Made by a program: the position numbers and the translations under genes | Notes under the pieces: model-generated | What the model saw: only the letters and a program-made list of their open reading frames with translations | What the model was told of the DNA's origin: nothing | The model's database searches: none | Assembly (NCBI GenBank): GCA_021325675.1 | Contig: JAJTCM010000002.1 | Location: 558,001-622,000 of the forward strand | DNA from: Crocinitomicaceae bacterium | GTDB taxonomy: Bacteria > Bacteroidota > Bacteroidia > Flavobacteriales_D > Crocinitomicaceae | DNA length: 64,000 bases | Direction: 5' to 3' | Shown here: one piece after another, positions 34,822-43,716 of the stretch | How positions within the stretch are numbered: the stretch's first letter is position 1 | Layout: each line of letters opens with the position of its first letter

Positions 34822-35559
34822 TTATTCAATGAGACGCACTTTAGACTTATCCAGCCAGAAAGTTTCCCCGTGACCGTAGGAAAGTCCTACCCGCTCTTTG
34901 ACTTCCACTATTTCAAGGCGTTCACCCGGCTTCAGTTTTTTATCCTGTAAAGCATTTCCTGTTGCCGACACGTAAGCCATATCAACCGGGCTGCTCACAA
35001 TGGCGTGGGTAACCGTGTTTTCAAAGCTTTCACGGGAATAAAATATATAACAGCTGAACAGCCACAACATAAAGCTGAAAACCGAAAGGCCGAGAAGCAG
35101 TTTTTTCCGGCCGGAAGCAAAATAAGAAAAAAGCAGGGTTCCGGTTAACAAACTGAATACCAAAAGTACCACCGACCAGGTTTGGCCCGGGAAGCGAAAA
35201 AGCTTCAGCTTAAAATAACTCACCGGCGGTGTCCAGCTTGAAGATAAGCCCGCTTTTTGATAAGATTTATCGAGCAAAAGCTGTAAATCCGGAGCAGAAG
35301 GATCGAGCTTAAAGGCTTTTTCGAAATTCCAGATGGCTTCCGCATAGTTTTCCTGCTGAAAGAGGCAGCTTCCTACATTGAAATAGGCGTTAGCGTCCTT
35401 TTGGTGGCTGATGAGATGCTGACGGAACAGGTTTTCGGCCTTGCTCCAGTCTTTTTGTGCATAAGCTTTCAGGCCTTCGTCAAATGGTGAAGCGTAACTG
35501 GCGGAGAAAAAGAACACCGCAAATAATAATAGGGTATATTTTTCCAGGAGCTTATACAT
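34822..35559 (-). CDS. batE: BatE-like TPR and SH3 membrane protein
   Basis: A 245-residue protein from the ATG at 35559. A signal peptide or membrane segment (1-23) is followed by TPR repeats (25-105), two membrane segments (about 128-147 and 154-173) and a C-terminal SH3-like domain (195-245). This domain order is that of BatE from the Bacteroides aerotolerance operon. The start overlaps the batD stop by eight bases, so they are coupled. A longer start at 35589 is possible but less compact. The bat genes are linked to oxidative or envelope stress; the mechanism is not settled. Confidence 0.88.
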   Translation of the reverse strand: MYKLLEKYTLLLFAVFFFSASYASPFDEGLKAYAQKDWSKAENLFRQHLISHQKDANAYFNVGSCLFQQENYAEAIWNFEKAFKLDPSAPDLQLLLDKSYQKAGLSSSWTPPVSYFKLKLFRFPGQTWSVVLLVFSLLTGTLLFSYFASGRKKLLLGLSVFSFMLWLFSCYIFYSRESFENTVTHAIVSSPVDMAYVSATGNALQDKKLKPGERLEIVEVKERVGLSYGHGETFWLDKSKVRLIE

Positions 35560-37252
35560 GGATCTGGCGAATGACGTCCACAGTTTCACCTACAAGGCCT
35601 TTGAAATGGGCTTCGCTGGCGTGGAAAGAGAAGCGGGCTTCCTCACACTGCCCGAGGATGCTTTTCAATTGCGCGAGCTGCCCGGCCGGAACTTTGTTTT
35701 CTTCCAAGATTTGAAGCGTTTCAGATTTGGAGAAAACGTGGTTGCTGTCCTTGCTGATAATATTTCCCAGGGACTTGATCCCTGTTTCGATTTGCTGGTA
35801 AGCTTTTCCGGGATCCTGCGGCTGGTAAGATACCGAGCTTAAGTCACCGATAAGCTGTCCGATCGCTTTACGGGCCTGGCCTTTATCCTGGATTACGCCC
35901 GTCAGGTCTTTGCGGCGCACCCAGAAAAGTCCACCGATGAAGCCCAGGAAAAGCGGACTGAACACACTTGGCCAAAACCAGGCGGAATCACTGAATGACC
36001 CGTTTTCTTTCGAAGGCCCTGCCATCAGGGGAATATTTTCAGTGCTTTTGGGTTGCTCGGCAGTTACCGGTGCAGCGATGGTCGGCTGAAAATTCGGGTT
36101 GCTCTGGATATCCAGCTCAATGCGACGTTTTTTGATCTGCACATATTTCCGGAGGTTCGGATCAAAATACGCAATGGAAACCGGCGGCAGGGATTCTACC
36201 TGGTCGGTGTTAAACTGCAAATGATACGTGTAAATCACTTTGCCTTCCGCCCCGGAAACCCCGTATGAAAAGTCTTCTTTGATTTCAGGATCACCGTAAA
36301 TAACAACGCCTTTCGGCAAAATCAAGCGTGGCTTGTTGATGTTTTGCAGGTTGCCCGTTCCGCTGATCGTAACCGTCAGCTCGGCCACATCGCCTTGCCT
36401 GATCTTTGTTTTCGCAAGGGAATAATCGAGCTCAAACTTCCCGACAGCCCCGATGAAATCTTTCGGTGCGCCCGGCGGCAAAGGCAATACTTCAATCGAC
36501 GCGCCATTGGATGTGAACCCAATCCGGTCGGAGAACATGCCCCCGTCATCATATAATAAAGACATTTCAAAAGGCCGGATGCGGATTTTACCTGTTGTGT
36601 TAGGGAAAACGAGCTGCTTGCCGTAAGTAAAGGTGAGAAAATTAGTTCCTTTCAGGTTTTCGCGGGTAAGCAGCAAACGCTGGGATTTTTCCAGTTCCTG
36701 CACTTCAGCGCCTCCATCCAGCTCAAAATTCTGGTAAGCTTCCAGCATATTGATGTTGAGACGGGAATACACTTTTGCTTCCAGTACAACGCACTCGCCT
36801 TCGTAAATTTTGCTTTTTGATTTCTGGATAATTCCGAAAACAGCCTGCTTGTAATTCTTTTTACTGATCTCATCGTCCGTACCCTGCTGTTTTTCTACCT
36901 TAATCGTAACCCGGTTCGATTTATAAACCGTTTTTTTATTTTTCACATACGCCTGGAGCGTGAAGATGCCATTTTCTTTAAAGGCGCCGTTCTGCGAAAA
37001 GTAATAAATCGTGGAAACAGTTCCGGTATTGTAATCCATTACTTGTTCCATCCCGTTGGAATTGCCGTAGCCCGGGATAAACTCCGGCGGGAAGTCGATC
37101 TCTACCGTGCCTTCTACGTTGGATTTCACCGTAAAAGTTACCAAATCACCTGCCTGCACGCTCCTGGAATCAGCGCTTAAGCTGACACTCGGTTTCTGGG
37201 CGCAGGTAAAAAAGCTGACTACTGTCGATAATATGAAGCACAAATAACGCAT
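35552..37252 (-). CDS. batD: BatD-family protein
   Basis: A 566-residue secreted membrane protein with an N-terminal signal (ending FFTCAQ), several Ig-like beta domains through residue 400 and one membrane segment near residue 440 (WFWPSVFSPLFLGFIGG), then a cytoplasmic tail. This is the layout of BatD. The ATG at 37252 shares one base with the batC stop (TAATG), so the extended TTG start is unlikely. Ordered batC-batD-batE, but batA and batB are not next to it. Confidence 0.9.
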   Translation of the reverse strand: MRYLCFILSTVVSFFTCAQKPSVSLSADSRSVQAGDLVTFTVKSNVEGTVEIDFPPEFIPGYGNSNGMEQVMDYNTGTVSTIYYFSQNGAFKENGIFTLQAYVKNKKTVYKSNRVTIKVEKQQGTDDEISKKNYKQAVFGIIQKSKSKIYEGECVVLEAKVYSRLNINMLEAYQNFELDGGAEVQELEKSQRLLLTRENLKGTNFLTFTYGKQLVFPNTTGKIRIRPFEMSLLYDDGGMFSDRIGFTSNGASIEVLPLPPGAPKDFIGAVGKFELDYSLAKTKIRQGDVAELTVTISGTGNLQNINKPRLILPKGVVIYGDPEIKEDFSYGVSGAEGKVIYTYHLQFNTDQVESLPPVSIAYFDPNLRKYVQIKKRRIELDIQSNPNFQPTIAAPVTAEQPKSTENIPLMAGPSKENGSFSDSAWFWPSVFSPLFLGFIGGLFWVRRKDLTGVIQDKGQARKAIGQLIGDLSSVSYQPQDPGKAYQQIETGIKSLGNIISKDSNHVFSKSETLQILEENKVPAGQLAQLKSILGQCEEARFSFHASEAHFKGLVGETVDVIRQIHV

Positions 37253-37959
37253 TACCAATCCTTTCCTGAAGTGTTTTTAGAAGATTTTCCTTTATTTCCG
37301 TCCAATTTTTTCTTGGTTTCCATTTCTTTCTTTACGAGCTCATCCAGCATACGCTCCGTTTTTTTATCCGAAAGCTGCGATTTCCGTTGCTGTTCCCCGT
37401 TTTGCTGAGATTGCCTCTGCTGCTGGCTTTGCTGGTTTTGCTGCTGGTTCTGGTTCTGTTGGTTCTGCTGTTGTTGGTTCTGGTTTTGATTCTGTTGACT
37501 TTGCTGTTTTTGGTCCTGCTGATTTTTCTGCTGCGCTTTTTGTTTTTTCAGCGCTTCACTCAGGTTGTAGCGTGTTTCTTCATCCTTTGGGTTATTTCGC
37601 AGCGACTCTTTATAAGCTTCAACAGCTTCATCGTATTTTTTTTGTTTCATTTTAGAGTTGCCCAGGTTATGGTAGGTTTTGGCTTTTTGAACCGGATTTC
37701 CTTTTTTAGAGCTGCTCTGGTTGTAGATTTTTTCTGCTTTCTCAAATTCATTTGCCTTGTAAGAGCTTTGGGCGATTTCATCCGAAAGGTCTATACTTTT
37801 AGGCGCAAGTTTTTGGGCAGACTGGTATTTTTTAAGTGATTCGCCATATTTGCTTTCCTTATACAATTTACGCGCTTCGTTCAGGTCCTTTTTCCAATCC
37901 TGGGAAAGGCCAAACGCCGTAGTAAACAAGAGACAAGATGCCAGAAATACCAATTTCAT
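37252..37959 (-). CDS. batC: BatC-like TPR protein with Gln-rich tail
   Basis: A 235-residue protein from the ATG at 37959. A signal peptide ends GLSQ, then three or four TPR repeats (about 25-130). Residues about 140-190 are a Gln/Asn-rich low-complexity stretch, followed by a basic tail. It lacks the von Willebrand and two-segment structure of BatA/BatB. The next upstream gene, bcp, is divergent, so the operon starts here. A TATTTTTG box (37966-37973) lies just upstream. Role is inferred from the operon. Confidence 0.85.
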   Translation of the reverse strand: MKLVFLASCLLFTTAFGLSQDWKKDLNEARKLYKESKYGESLKKYQSAQKLAPKSIDLSDEIAQSSYKANEFEKAEKIYNQSSSKKGNPVQKAKTYHNLGNSKMKQKKYDEAVEAYKESLRNNPKDEETRYNLSEALKKQKAQQKNQQDQKQQSQQNQNQNQQQQNQQNQNQQQNQQSQQQRQSQQNGEQQRKSQLSDKKTERMLDELVKKEMETKKKLDGNKGKSSKNTSGKDW

Positions 37960-37965
37960 GTAGGG

Positions 37966-37973
37966 CAAAAATA
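37966..37973 (-). promoter_or_regulatory. -7 promoter box of the bat operon
   Basis: Minus-strand TATTTTTG, seven bases before the chosen batC ATG. The leader is very short, and no clear TTG lies at the usual distance. Confidence 0.5.
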
Positions 37974-38069
37974 AAGTTAATTTTAGAGTGACATGGTTAA
38001 AAACTGTTAATTGATGCTTTTGCTGACTTTTTTTAACATTCGGATGTCAGGAAATTTTTTCGAAAAAAC

Positions 38070-38099
38070 TTGCGGGATTAAAATAAACATTTATCTTTG
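38070..38099 (+). promoter_or_regulatory. Promoter of bcp
   Basis: TTG (38070-38072), 19 bases, then TATCTTTG (38092-38099): a full match to the Bacteroidota promoter. It ends 38 bases before the bcp ATG. Confidence 0.75.
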
Positions 38100-38137
38100 A
38101 TTAAAATTTAATCATATTAATGACAACGATTTAATCA

Positions 38138-38704
38138 ATGAAGCATTTGAAGGTAGGTGACACAGTTCCAAAATTCAGGGTGAAGGATCAAAACGGTAAC
38201 TTGTTTTCCCCCACCCAGCTCAAAACCGGGAAGTGGGCGCTCTACTTTTACCCGAAGGATTTAACGCCCGGCTGCATTAACCAGGCTTGTAACCTGAAGG
38301 ACAATTTTAACACTTTGCTTCAGAAAGGGATCCGGGTTGCAGGCGTCAGCATGGATACAGAAAAACTGCACCAGCGTTTCATTGACAAATATGAGCTGCC
38401 TTTCCCTTTATTGGCCGACACCGACAGAAAAGTAATTGATGCCTTTGGCGTTTGGGGTGAGAAAAAATTCATGGGCCGGGTTTACGATGGAATTCACCGT
38501 ACTACTTTTTTAATACAAAAAGGAATCATTATCGGGATCATTGAACGGCCCAAAACGAAATATCATGCAGAGGAAATTTTAGAGGTTTTTAATCGCCACA
38601 AAGACTTAAAGACACAAGGCGTGGCAATAAAAAAACACAACGTAAATAGTTTACGTACTAGTGCCAATAACTTTGTAACATCAAACAGTAGCAAAATAAC
38701 CTAA
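38138..38704 (+). CDS. bcp: Thioredoxin-dependent thiol peroxidase, Bcp/PrxQ
   Basis: A 188-residue atypical peroxiredoxin. The peroxidatic Cys46 and nearby Cys51 (TPGCINQAC) are the PrxQ pattern that forms an intramolecular disulfide. The enzyme normally ends near residue 155; here about 33 polar residues are added (from KDLKTQG to the end). That tail DNA holds a palindrome and the probable recA promoter, so the extension may be read-through of regulatory DNA rather than a functional domain. recA starts 29 bases after the stop. Confidence 0.9.
   Translation: MKHLKVGDTVPKFRVKDQNGNLFSPTQLKTGKWALYFYPKDLTPGCINQACNLKDNFNTLLQKGIRVAGVSMDTEKLHQRFIDKYELPFPLLADTDRKVIDAFGVWGEKKFMGRVYDGIHRTTFLIQKGIIIGIIERPKTKYHAEEILEVFNRHKDLKTQGVAIKKHNVNSLRTSANNFVTSNSSKIT
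38641..38675 (+). promoter_or_regulatory. Palindrome and probable recA promoter
   Basis: A perfect 6-3-6 palindrome (38641-38655, arms CGTAAA and TTTACG) is followed 12 bases later by TAACTTTG (38668-38675), a -7 box. The palindrome sits where an operator would overlap the -33 region. The recA ATG is 58 bases downstream of the -7 box. A role in DNA-damage control is inferred from position only; I know no established SOS box for this group. Confidence 0.5.
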
Positions 38705-38733
38705 GCTACTTTTACTAAATAAAAACAAACGAT

Positions 38734-39765
38734 ATGTCAACAAAAGAAGTAAACGCAGAAAAATTAAAAGCACTCCAGTTAACTATGGAAAAGCTTGACA
38801 AAACATACGGTAAAGGAACCGTGATGAAATTAGGCGACAACGCCATCGAAGAAATCGAAGTCATTCCAAGCGGATCAGTAACACTCGACATCGCTCTCGG
38901 TGTTGGCGGTTATCCGAAAGGCCGGATCGTTGAAATCTACGGTCCTGAATCATCCGGTAAAACAACACTCGCTATTCACGCAATTGCTGAAGTGCAAAAA
39001 CAGGGCGGAATTGCCGCAATCGTTGATGCAGAGCATGCTTTCGACCAGTTTTATGCCCAAAAATTAGGCGTGGATGTCGAAAACCTCCTGATCTCTCAGC
39101 CGGATAACGGGGAGCAAGCCCTCGAAATTGCCGACAACCTCATCCGTTCCGGCGCTATCGACCTGCTCGTAATCGACTCCGTAGCTGCTTTGACTCCAAA
39201 AGCTGAAATTGAAGGCGAAATGGGTGATTCACAGATGGGGCTCCAGGCGCGCCTTATGTCAAAAGCGCTCCGTAAGCTTACGGGGTCAATTTCCAAAGCG
39301 AAGTGCTGCTGCATCTTCATCAACCAGCTGCGCGACAAGATCGGCGTCATGTTTGGCAACCCTGAAACCACAACCGGTGGAAATGCCCTCAAGTTTTATG
39401 CTTCTGTGAGAATTGATATCCGCAGGGCAGCACAGATCAAAGAAGGCGAAGATGTCCTCGGTAACCGCGTGAAAGTAAAAGTTGTGAAAAACAAAGTGGC
39501 ACCACCGTTCCGACGCGCCGAATTCGATATCATGTACGGGGAAGGTATTTCCAAAGTAGGTGAGATCATCGACCTGGGAGTAGAGCTCAACATCATCAAA
39601 AAAAGCGGATCCTGGTTTTCTTACGGCGAAACCAAGCTGGGCCAGGGCCGTGATGCAGTTAAAGCCCTGATTGGCGATAACCCTGAACTGACTGATGAAC
39701 TAGAACAAAGAATTAAAGACGCTCTTGTTAAAGTTGATGCAAATGCATTGATGGCCCAAGACTAA
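38734..39765 (+). CDS. recA: Recombinase RecA
   Basis: A 343-residue strand-exchange ATPase for homologous recombination and for activating UmuD-type self-cleavage. Walker A is GPESSGKTT (residues 70-78); Walker B ends [10 protein letters not shown]; the DNA-binding loop region ([17 protein letters not shown]) is intact, so it should be active. Two terminator-like hairpins follow before the M23 gene. Confidence 0.97.
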   Translation: MSTKEVNAEKLKALQLTMEKLDKTYGKGTVMKLGDNAIEEIEVIPSGSVTLDIALGVGGYPKGRIVEIYGPESSGKTTLAIHAIAEVQKQGGIAAIVDAEHAFDQFYAQKLGVDVENLLISQPDNGEQALEIADNLIRSGAIDLLVIDSVAALTPKAEIEGEMGDSQMGLQARLMSKALRKLTGSISKAKCCCIFINQLRDKIGVMFGNPETTTGGNALKFYASVRIDIRRAAQIKEGEDVLGNRVKVKVVKNKVAPPFRRAEFDIMYGEGISKVGEIIDLGVELNIIKKSGSWFSYGETKLGQGRDAVKALIGDNPELTDELEQRIKDALVKVDANALMAQD

Positions 39766-39780
39766 CTACATATCGTTTGA

Positions 39781-39817
39781 ACAGGGTCCGGTATCTACCT
39801 CCGGGCCTTGTTTTTTT
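39781..39817 (+). terminator. Terminator of recA
   Basis: An 11-bp stem (39781-39791 with 39801-39811, two G-T pairs), a 9-base loop and seven T from 39811. It lies 15 bases after the recA stop. Confidence 0.88.
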
Positions 39818-39820
39818 GTT

Positions 39821-39867
39821 AAAAAGCCTTAAATGTTTCAGGATCAAACGCATTTAAGGCTTTTTTT
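39821..39867 (+). terminator. Second strong hairpin before the M23 gene
   Basis: A perfect 15-bp inverted repeat (39821-39835 and 39851-39865) with a 15-base loop, and T-runs on both sides when read on either strand. It follows the recA terminator directly. It could be a second terminator or a bidirectional one, and it lies just before a TATCTTTG box (39869-39876). Confidence 0.7.
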
Positions 39868-39868
39868 G

Positions 39869-39876
39869 TATCTTTG
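39869..39876 (+). promoter_or_regulatory. -7 promoter box of the M23 gene
   Basis: TATCTTTG directly after the hairpin, 56 bases before the ATG at 39933. The expected TTG at 19-20 bases upstream is absent. Confidence 0.45.
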
Positions 39877-39932
39877 CCAGGCAATTCGGGGCTTCCGGCC
39901 CGTAAAGAGCACATTTCTTTACGATCATCGCT

Positions 39933-40772
39933 ATGTCTAAAACCAAAAGAAAAAAGCAATACAGTACGCTGGTTATTGTCAACAAAAACAATCCAAACAC
40001 CAAAAGCTATACTGTACCCACAAAGCACATTTCGCGCCTGAAATATTACCTCACGGGCATCACCGTGCTTTTCATCGCCGTGATTGCCACCCTGGTTATT
40101 TTCATCAAAAAATACAACCAGAATATTGTAGCCGAGCAGGAGCTTGAGCGTTTCAAAACCGAAGTCGCAGGACCGCTTGCCACAGATACTGTTGTTGCGA
40201 ATGCCTATATCAAACGCATCGATTCGAAGCTCAATATTATCAAAAAGTACCTGAAACAGCGGGGAGTTAAACCGGTCAGGCTGCATGCCGGCGGAAATAA
40301 CAAAAACCAGAATATTTCAGCCATCAATACATACCGGTATTATAACATATATCTGAAAAGCCTGATCAAAAACCTCAAATACATGCCCCTGGGCTATCCG
40401 CATGCAAACCATAAGAATTCGAAGTTCGGTTACCGCTCCAATCCTTTTCACGGGCGGGGCAGCGAGTTTCATTCCGGGATTGACATTGAGGGTGACACAG
40501 GAGATAACGTCCAGTCAACAGGTAATGGAAAAGTATTCTTCGCAGGCTGGTTCCAGGGCTACGGAAACTGCGTCCGGATTAAGCATGAGCACGGTTACGA
40601 AACACTTTACGGGCATTTATCCCGTATAAACGTGAAAAGCGGACAAAAAATATCAGCCGGGGAAGAAATCGGCAAGCTTGGATCAACAGGAAGATCAACC
40701 GGACCGCATTTGCATTATGAAGTCCGCTACCTCGGACAGCCAATTAATCCGGAGCGTTTTTTGGAATTATAA
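39933..40772 (+). CDS. M23-family peptidoglycan endopeptidase, membrane-anchored
   Basis: A 279-residue protein with a basic cytoplasmic N-terminus, one membrane segment (about 40-58), a linker and a C-terminal LytM/M23 domain. Zinc-site residues are all present: His180 and Asp184 (FHSGIDIEG), His228 (YGHLS) and His259/His261 (HLHYE), so it should be an active endopeptidase cutting cross-links. The bactofilin gene starts 33 bases later; pairing of M23 enzymes with bactofilins is known from several bacteria and suggests a shape-determining module. Confidence 0.92.
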   Translation: MSKTKRKKQYSTLVIVNKNNPNTKSYTVPTKHISRLKYYLTGITVLFIAVIATLVIFIKKYNQNIVAEQELERFKTEVAGPLATDTVVANAYIKRIDSKLNIIKKYLKQRGVKPVRLHAGGNNKNQNISAINTYRYYNIYLKSLIKNLKYMPLGYPHANHKNSKFGYRSNPFHGRGSEFHSGIDIEGDTGDNVQSTGNGKVFFAGWFQGYGNCVRIKHEHGYETLYGHLSRINVKSGQKISAGEEIGKLGSTGRSTGPHLHYEVRYLGQPINPERFLEL

Positions 40773-40805
40773 GCATTTTTTCTATTTTTATACAAATTTT
40801 CAAGT

Positions 40806-41207
40806 ATGGCAATGTTTGGCAAAAAGCAAAAAGACCTGATGGATAGTCACATAGCAACAATCATCAGTGAAGGCTGCATCATTGACGGAAATATCTCGTC
40901 AAACAATTCAATAAAAATTGATGGGATTATCAACGGGAATGTTGATGCCAAACAAGGCGTGATCCTGGGTGACACCGGCCGGATCCTGGGTCATGTGAAC
41001 GCCGCTGAAGCTGTTGTTTTCGGACAAATCCAGGGAAACATCAACACCCAGAAACTCGAAATCCGTTCAACGGGCAAAATTTACGGGGATATCAAAACGG
41101 ATAACATCGAAATGGAATTCGGCGCAATTTACAACGGAAAAGTAACGATGGATAACCCTACCCAAAAAGCTCCCGTGAAATCCAATTCCCTGGAAGGCGT
41201 TAATTAA
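40806..41207 (+). CDS. Bactofilin (polymer-forming cytoskeletal protein)
   Basis: A 133-residue protein with the bactofilin beta-helix: repeated I/V-x-G-x-I/V units (GNISSNNSIKIDGIINGNVD, GRILGHVNAAEAVVFGQIQG). Bactofilins form nucleotide-independent filaments and position cell-wall enzymes. It follows the M23 gene in the same direction, and its 3' end overlaps that of the convergent rmuC gene by four bases. Confidence 0.94.
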   Translation: MAMFGKKQKDLMDSHIATIISEGCIIDGNISSNNSIKIDGIINGNVDAKQGVILGDTGRILGHVNAAEAVVFGQIQGNINTQKLEIRSTGKIYGDIKTDNIEMEFGAIYNGKVTMDNPTQKAPVKSNSLEGVN

Positions 41208-42472
41208 TTTTCTTCGTCTGAATTCAGGTATTTTCCGTCCAGCTGCTTTTTGGCTTTGGCACCCATTTTCACGAGCTTTTCGGTAGATGTTACGAGATTC
41301 CCCGGCCCAAGCGTAAGCTTTTTCATGGCTTCTTCGTAAGCGTTCGCTGCGTCTTTCTGCTTTTTACCCACACTCTCCAAATCCTGGATAAAGCCCACAA
41401 ATTTATCATATAATTTCCCGGCTTGCTCTGCAATATCCATTGCGTGACGCGTTTGGCGCTCCTGTTTCCAGATACTTTCAACCGTTTTTAATGTTGCCAG
41501 CAAGGTGGACGGTGTCACCAATACAATTTTCTTTTCCCAGGCAAACTGGTACAAGCCCGGCTCTTCCTTCATCGCCCACGCAAAAGAGGATTCCAGCGGG
41601 ATAAACATCAGCACAAATTCCGGTGTATCCAATCCTTTTAAATGAATGTAGTTCTTTTCGCTCAGCTGGCGGATATGATTTTTCAGGGAAAGAATATGTG
41701 CGGTCATTTGTGCTTTTTGCTCCAGCTCATTTTCGGCATTAATCGAGCGTTCAAAGGCTACAAGCGAAACTTTAGAGTCAATGATAATGTGCTTGTTTTC
41801 AGGTAAATTGATAATTACATCCGGCCGCTGGTTCCGGTCGGTTTCGTCCCTGAAATTGGATTGCGTGGAATATTCCCTGCCCTTTTCAAGGCCGCTCATT
41901 TCCAGGATCCGCTCCAAAGCCAGCTCACCCCAGTCGCCCTGGGTTTTTTGATTTCCGCGTAAAGCGTCCGCCAGGTTTTGGGCCGTATTGTTCATCCGGA
42001 TATGCTGTTCCGTTAAGCCGCGAACGATGGTTTCCATATTGATGTGGCGCTCCAGGCCTTTTTGATTGCTTTCACGCACTTCTTTTTCGAAGCTTACGAG
42101 CTTTTCTTTAAACGGGGAAAGGAACTGTTCGAGTTGCTGCTGGTTCTCGGTCCGCAAAACCTGGGTTCCGCGCATCAGCATTTCCTTGCCCATCAATTCC
42201 AGTTGCTCTTTCAGCAATTGCTCGGTTTTGGCTTGATTTTGCTTATGCTCGTCCAATTGTCCCTTGATTAGCTCAAGCTGTGTTTCAAGTATAACTGCCC
42301 TTTTCTTTTCGTCGTCCAGTTTTTTCTTCTCATCTTCCAGCAGCCTGCCCGCTTGCAACAATTCAGCTTTATTCCGGGAATTTTCGTCCGATTGCTGTTT
42401 GGATTTTAAATAAAAAAAAGCACCCACAATGGCAGCGCTTAAGGCCACAATGGTTAAAATAATCAGTTCCAT
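41204..42472 (-). CDS. rmuC: DNA recombination protein RmuC
   Basis: A 422-residue protein with an N-terminal membrane segment (residues 2-20), a long coiled coil (about 22-165) and a C-terminal nuclease-like RmuC domain (QGDWGELALERILE, GREYSTQSNFRDE, DSKVSLVAFE). The family limits DNA inversion in E. coli; its enzymatic activity is not settled. The stop overlaps the end of the convergent bactofilin gene by four bases. dprA lies upstream, 67 bases away, on the same strand. Confidence 0.92.
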   Translation of the reverse strand: MELIILTIVALSAAIVGAFFYLKSKQQSDENSRNKAELLQAGRLLEDEKKKLDDEKKRAVILETQLELIKGQLDEHKQNQAKTEQLLKEQLELMGKEMLMRGTQVLRTENQQQLEQFLSPFKEKLVSFEKEVRESNQKGLERHINMETIVRGLTEQHIRMNNTAQNLADALRGNQKTQGDWGELALERILEMSGLEKGREYSTQSNFRDETDRNQRPDVIINLPENKHIIIDSKVSLVAFERSINAENELEQKAQMTAHILSLKNHIRQLSEKNYIHLKGLDTPEFVLMFIPLESSFAWAMKEEPGLYQFAWEKKIVLVTPSTLLATLKTVESIWKQERQTRHAMDIAEQAGKLYDKFVGFIQDLESVGKKQKDAANAYEEAMKKLTLGPGNLVTSTEKLVKMGAKAKKQLDGKYLNSDEEN

Positions 42473-42539
42473 ATCCGAGATTTGCTACAAAATTACTTTA
42501 AAGGTACGACATTTACGACTTTCAGGAGGAGAAATCCTT

Positions 42540-43634
42540 TTAAAGCGCAAGCCGGTAAAATTTCCCCGGAAAAGCCTTGACCAGACCGCTGAATTCCAGG
42601 TTCAGTAAATGAACGCTTAAATCCGAAAAGGAAAGCTTCGTATGCTGGATTAAATTGTCGAAAGAAAGCTCCATTTTTTCCCGGAAACAAGACACAATGG
42701 CTTTTTCTTTTTCATTCAGCTTTTCAAACAGGTCAAGTTGTTTTGTTACTGGTTTCCCCCACTCCATAAAAGTCAGGAATTCTTCGGGGCTTGTAATCAG
42801 GTGCGCTTTATTTTGCTGGATCAGGCGGTTGCAGCCCTGTGAAAATTCCCGGCTGACATCTCCCGGAAAAGCGAATACATCGCGGCAGTAATCATTGGCG
42901 AGCTCGGCCGTAATCAACGAGCCTCCTTTGATTCCACTTTCAATGACAATCGTGGCGTCACACATCCCGGCTACAATCCTGTTCCGCATCGGGAAATTTT
43001 CACGGTCGGGGTTCGTTCCCGGAAGAAATTCAGTCAGCAAACCTCCGTTTTCAAGCATCTGGCGGGCAGCTCTCCGGTGCATAGCCGGGTAAAGACGGTC
43101 AAGTCCATGCGCCAGCACCCCGACAGTTTGCAGTTTTTGTTTCAGGCAAAGCTGGTGTACGTGAATATCGATGCCATAAGCAAGCCCGCTCACCACCAGG
43201 ATGTTTTGCGAGGCGAAGGATTCGATCAGCTCCTCACACAATTTTTTGCCGTAATCACTGGCTTTGCGTGTTCCAACGATTGCCACCGTTTTTGCAACGT
43301 TTAAATCCATGTTCCCATAAGAATACAGCAGCAGGGGCGCATCATCGCATTCATTCAGCTTTTTCGGAAAGCTTTCATCCTGGTAAAAATGAGACTGAAA
43401 GCCGTTTTTCACCAGGTAATCGGCATGCGGTTCCGCCGCTTTCAAAGCCAGGTCCAGATCGATTGAACGGATATGTTTCTCGCTGAGCCCGGGTATTTCC
43501 AGCAGCTGTTTTTTCTTTGCTTTAAAAAATTCATCCAGGGAACCCAGGTGACGGAGAATCGTGCGAACACGTTTTTTGCCAAAATGCGGCAGCAGGGTTA
43601 CAGCGATTTGCTGTTGTAAGTCGGTAGATTTCAA
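42540..43634 (-). CDS. dprA: DNA-processing protein DprA
   Basis: A 364-residue protein that loads RecA on incoming single-stranded DNA during transformation. The HhH-like N-terminal domain is followed by the Rossmann region (VGTRKASDYGKKLCEE, SGLAYGID) and a C-terminal winged-helix (DLSVHLLNLEFSGLV). The start codon is TTG at 43634; no ATG lies within reach. A TATCTTTA box is 30 bases upstream. kdsB is divergent and also uses TTG. Confidence 0.93.
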   Translation of the reverse strand: MKSTDLQQQIAVTLLPHFGKKRVRTILRHLGSLDEFFKAKKKQLLEIPGLSEKHIRSIDLDLALKAAEPHADYLVKNGFQSHFYQDESFPKKLNECDDAPLLLYSYGNMDLNVAKTVAIVGTRKASDYGKKLCEELIESFASQNILVVSGLAYGIDIHVHQLCLKQKLQTVGVLAHGLDRLYPAMHRRAARQMLENGGLLTEFLPGTNPDRENFPMRNRIVAGMCDATIVIESGIKGGSLITAELANDYCRDVFAFPGDVSREFSQGCNRLIQQNKAHLITSPEEFLTFMEWGKPVTKQLDLFEKLNEKEKAIVSCFREKMELSFDNLIQHTKLSFSDLSVHLLNLEFSGLVKAFPGKFYRLAL

Positions 43635-43716
43635 AATGATGTGTGTTAGATCAAACTAAAGATACACATTTTTTCGGAAAAAAATCCTAGTTTTATCAAA
43701 ATTTTATCCTTTTGTT

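Noticed and set aside
37387-37839. A Leu/Val-rich membrane-like frame on the plus strand
   Set aside because: It is the antisense shadow of the BatC TPR and Gln-rich tract (CAG/CAA on the minus strand becomes CTG/TTG). batC has signal peptide, operon overlap and homology.
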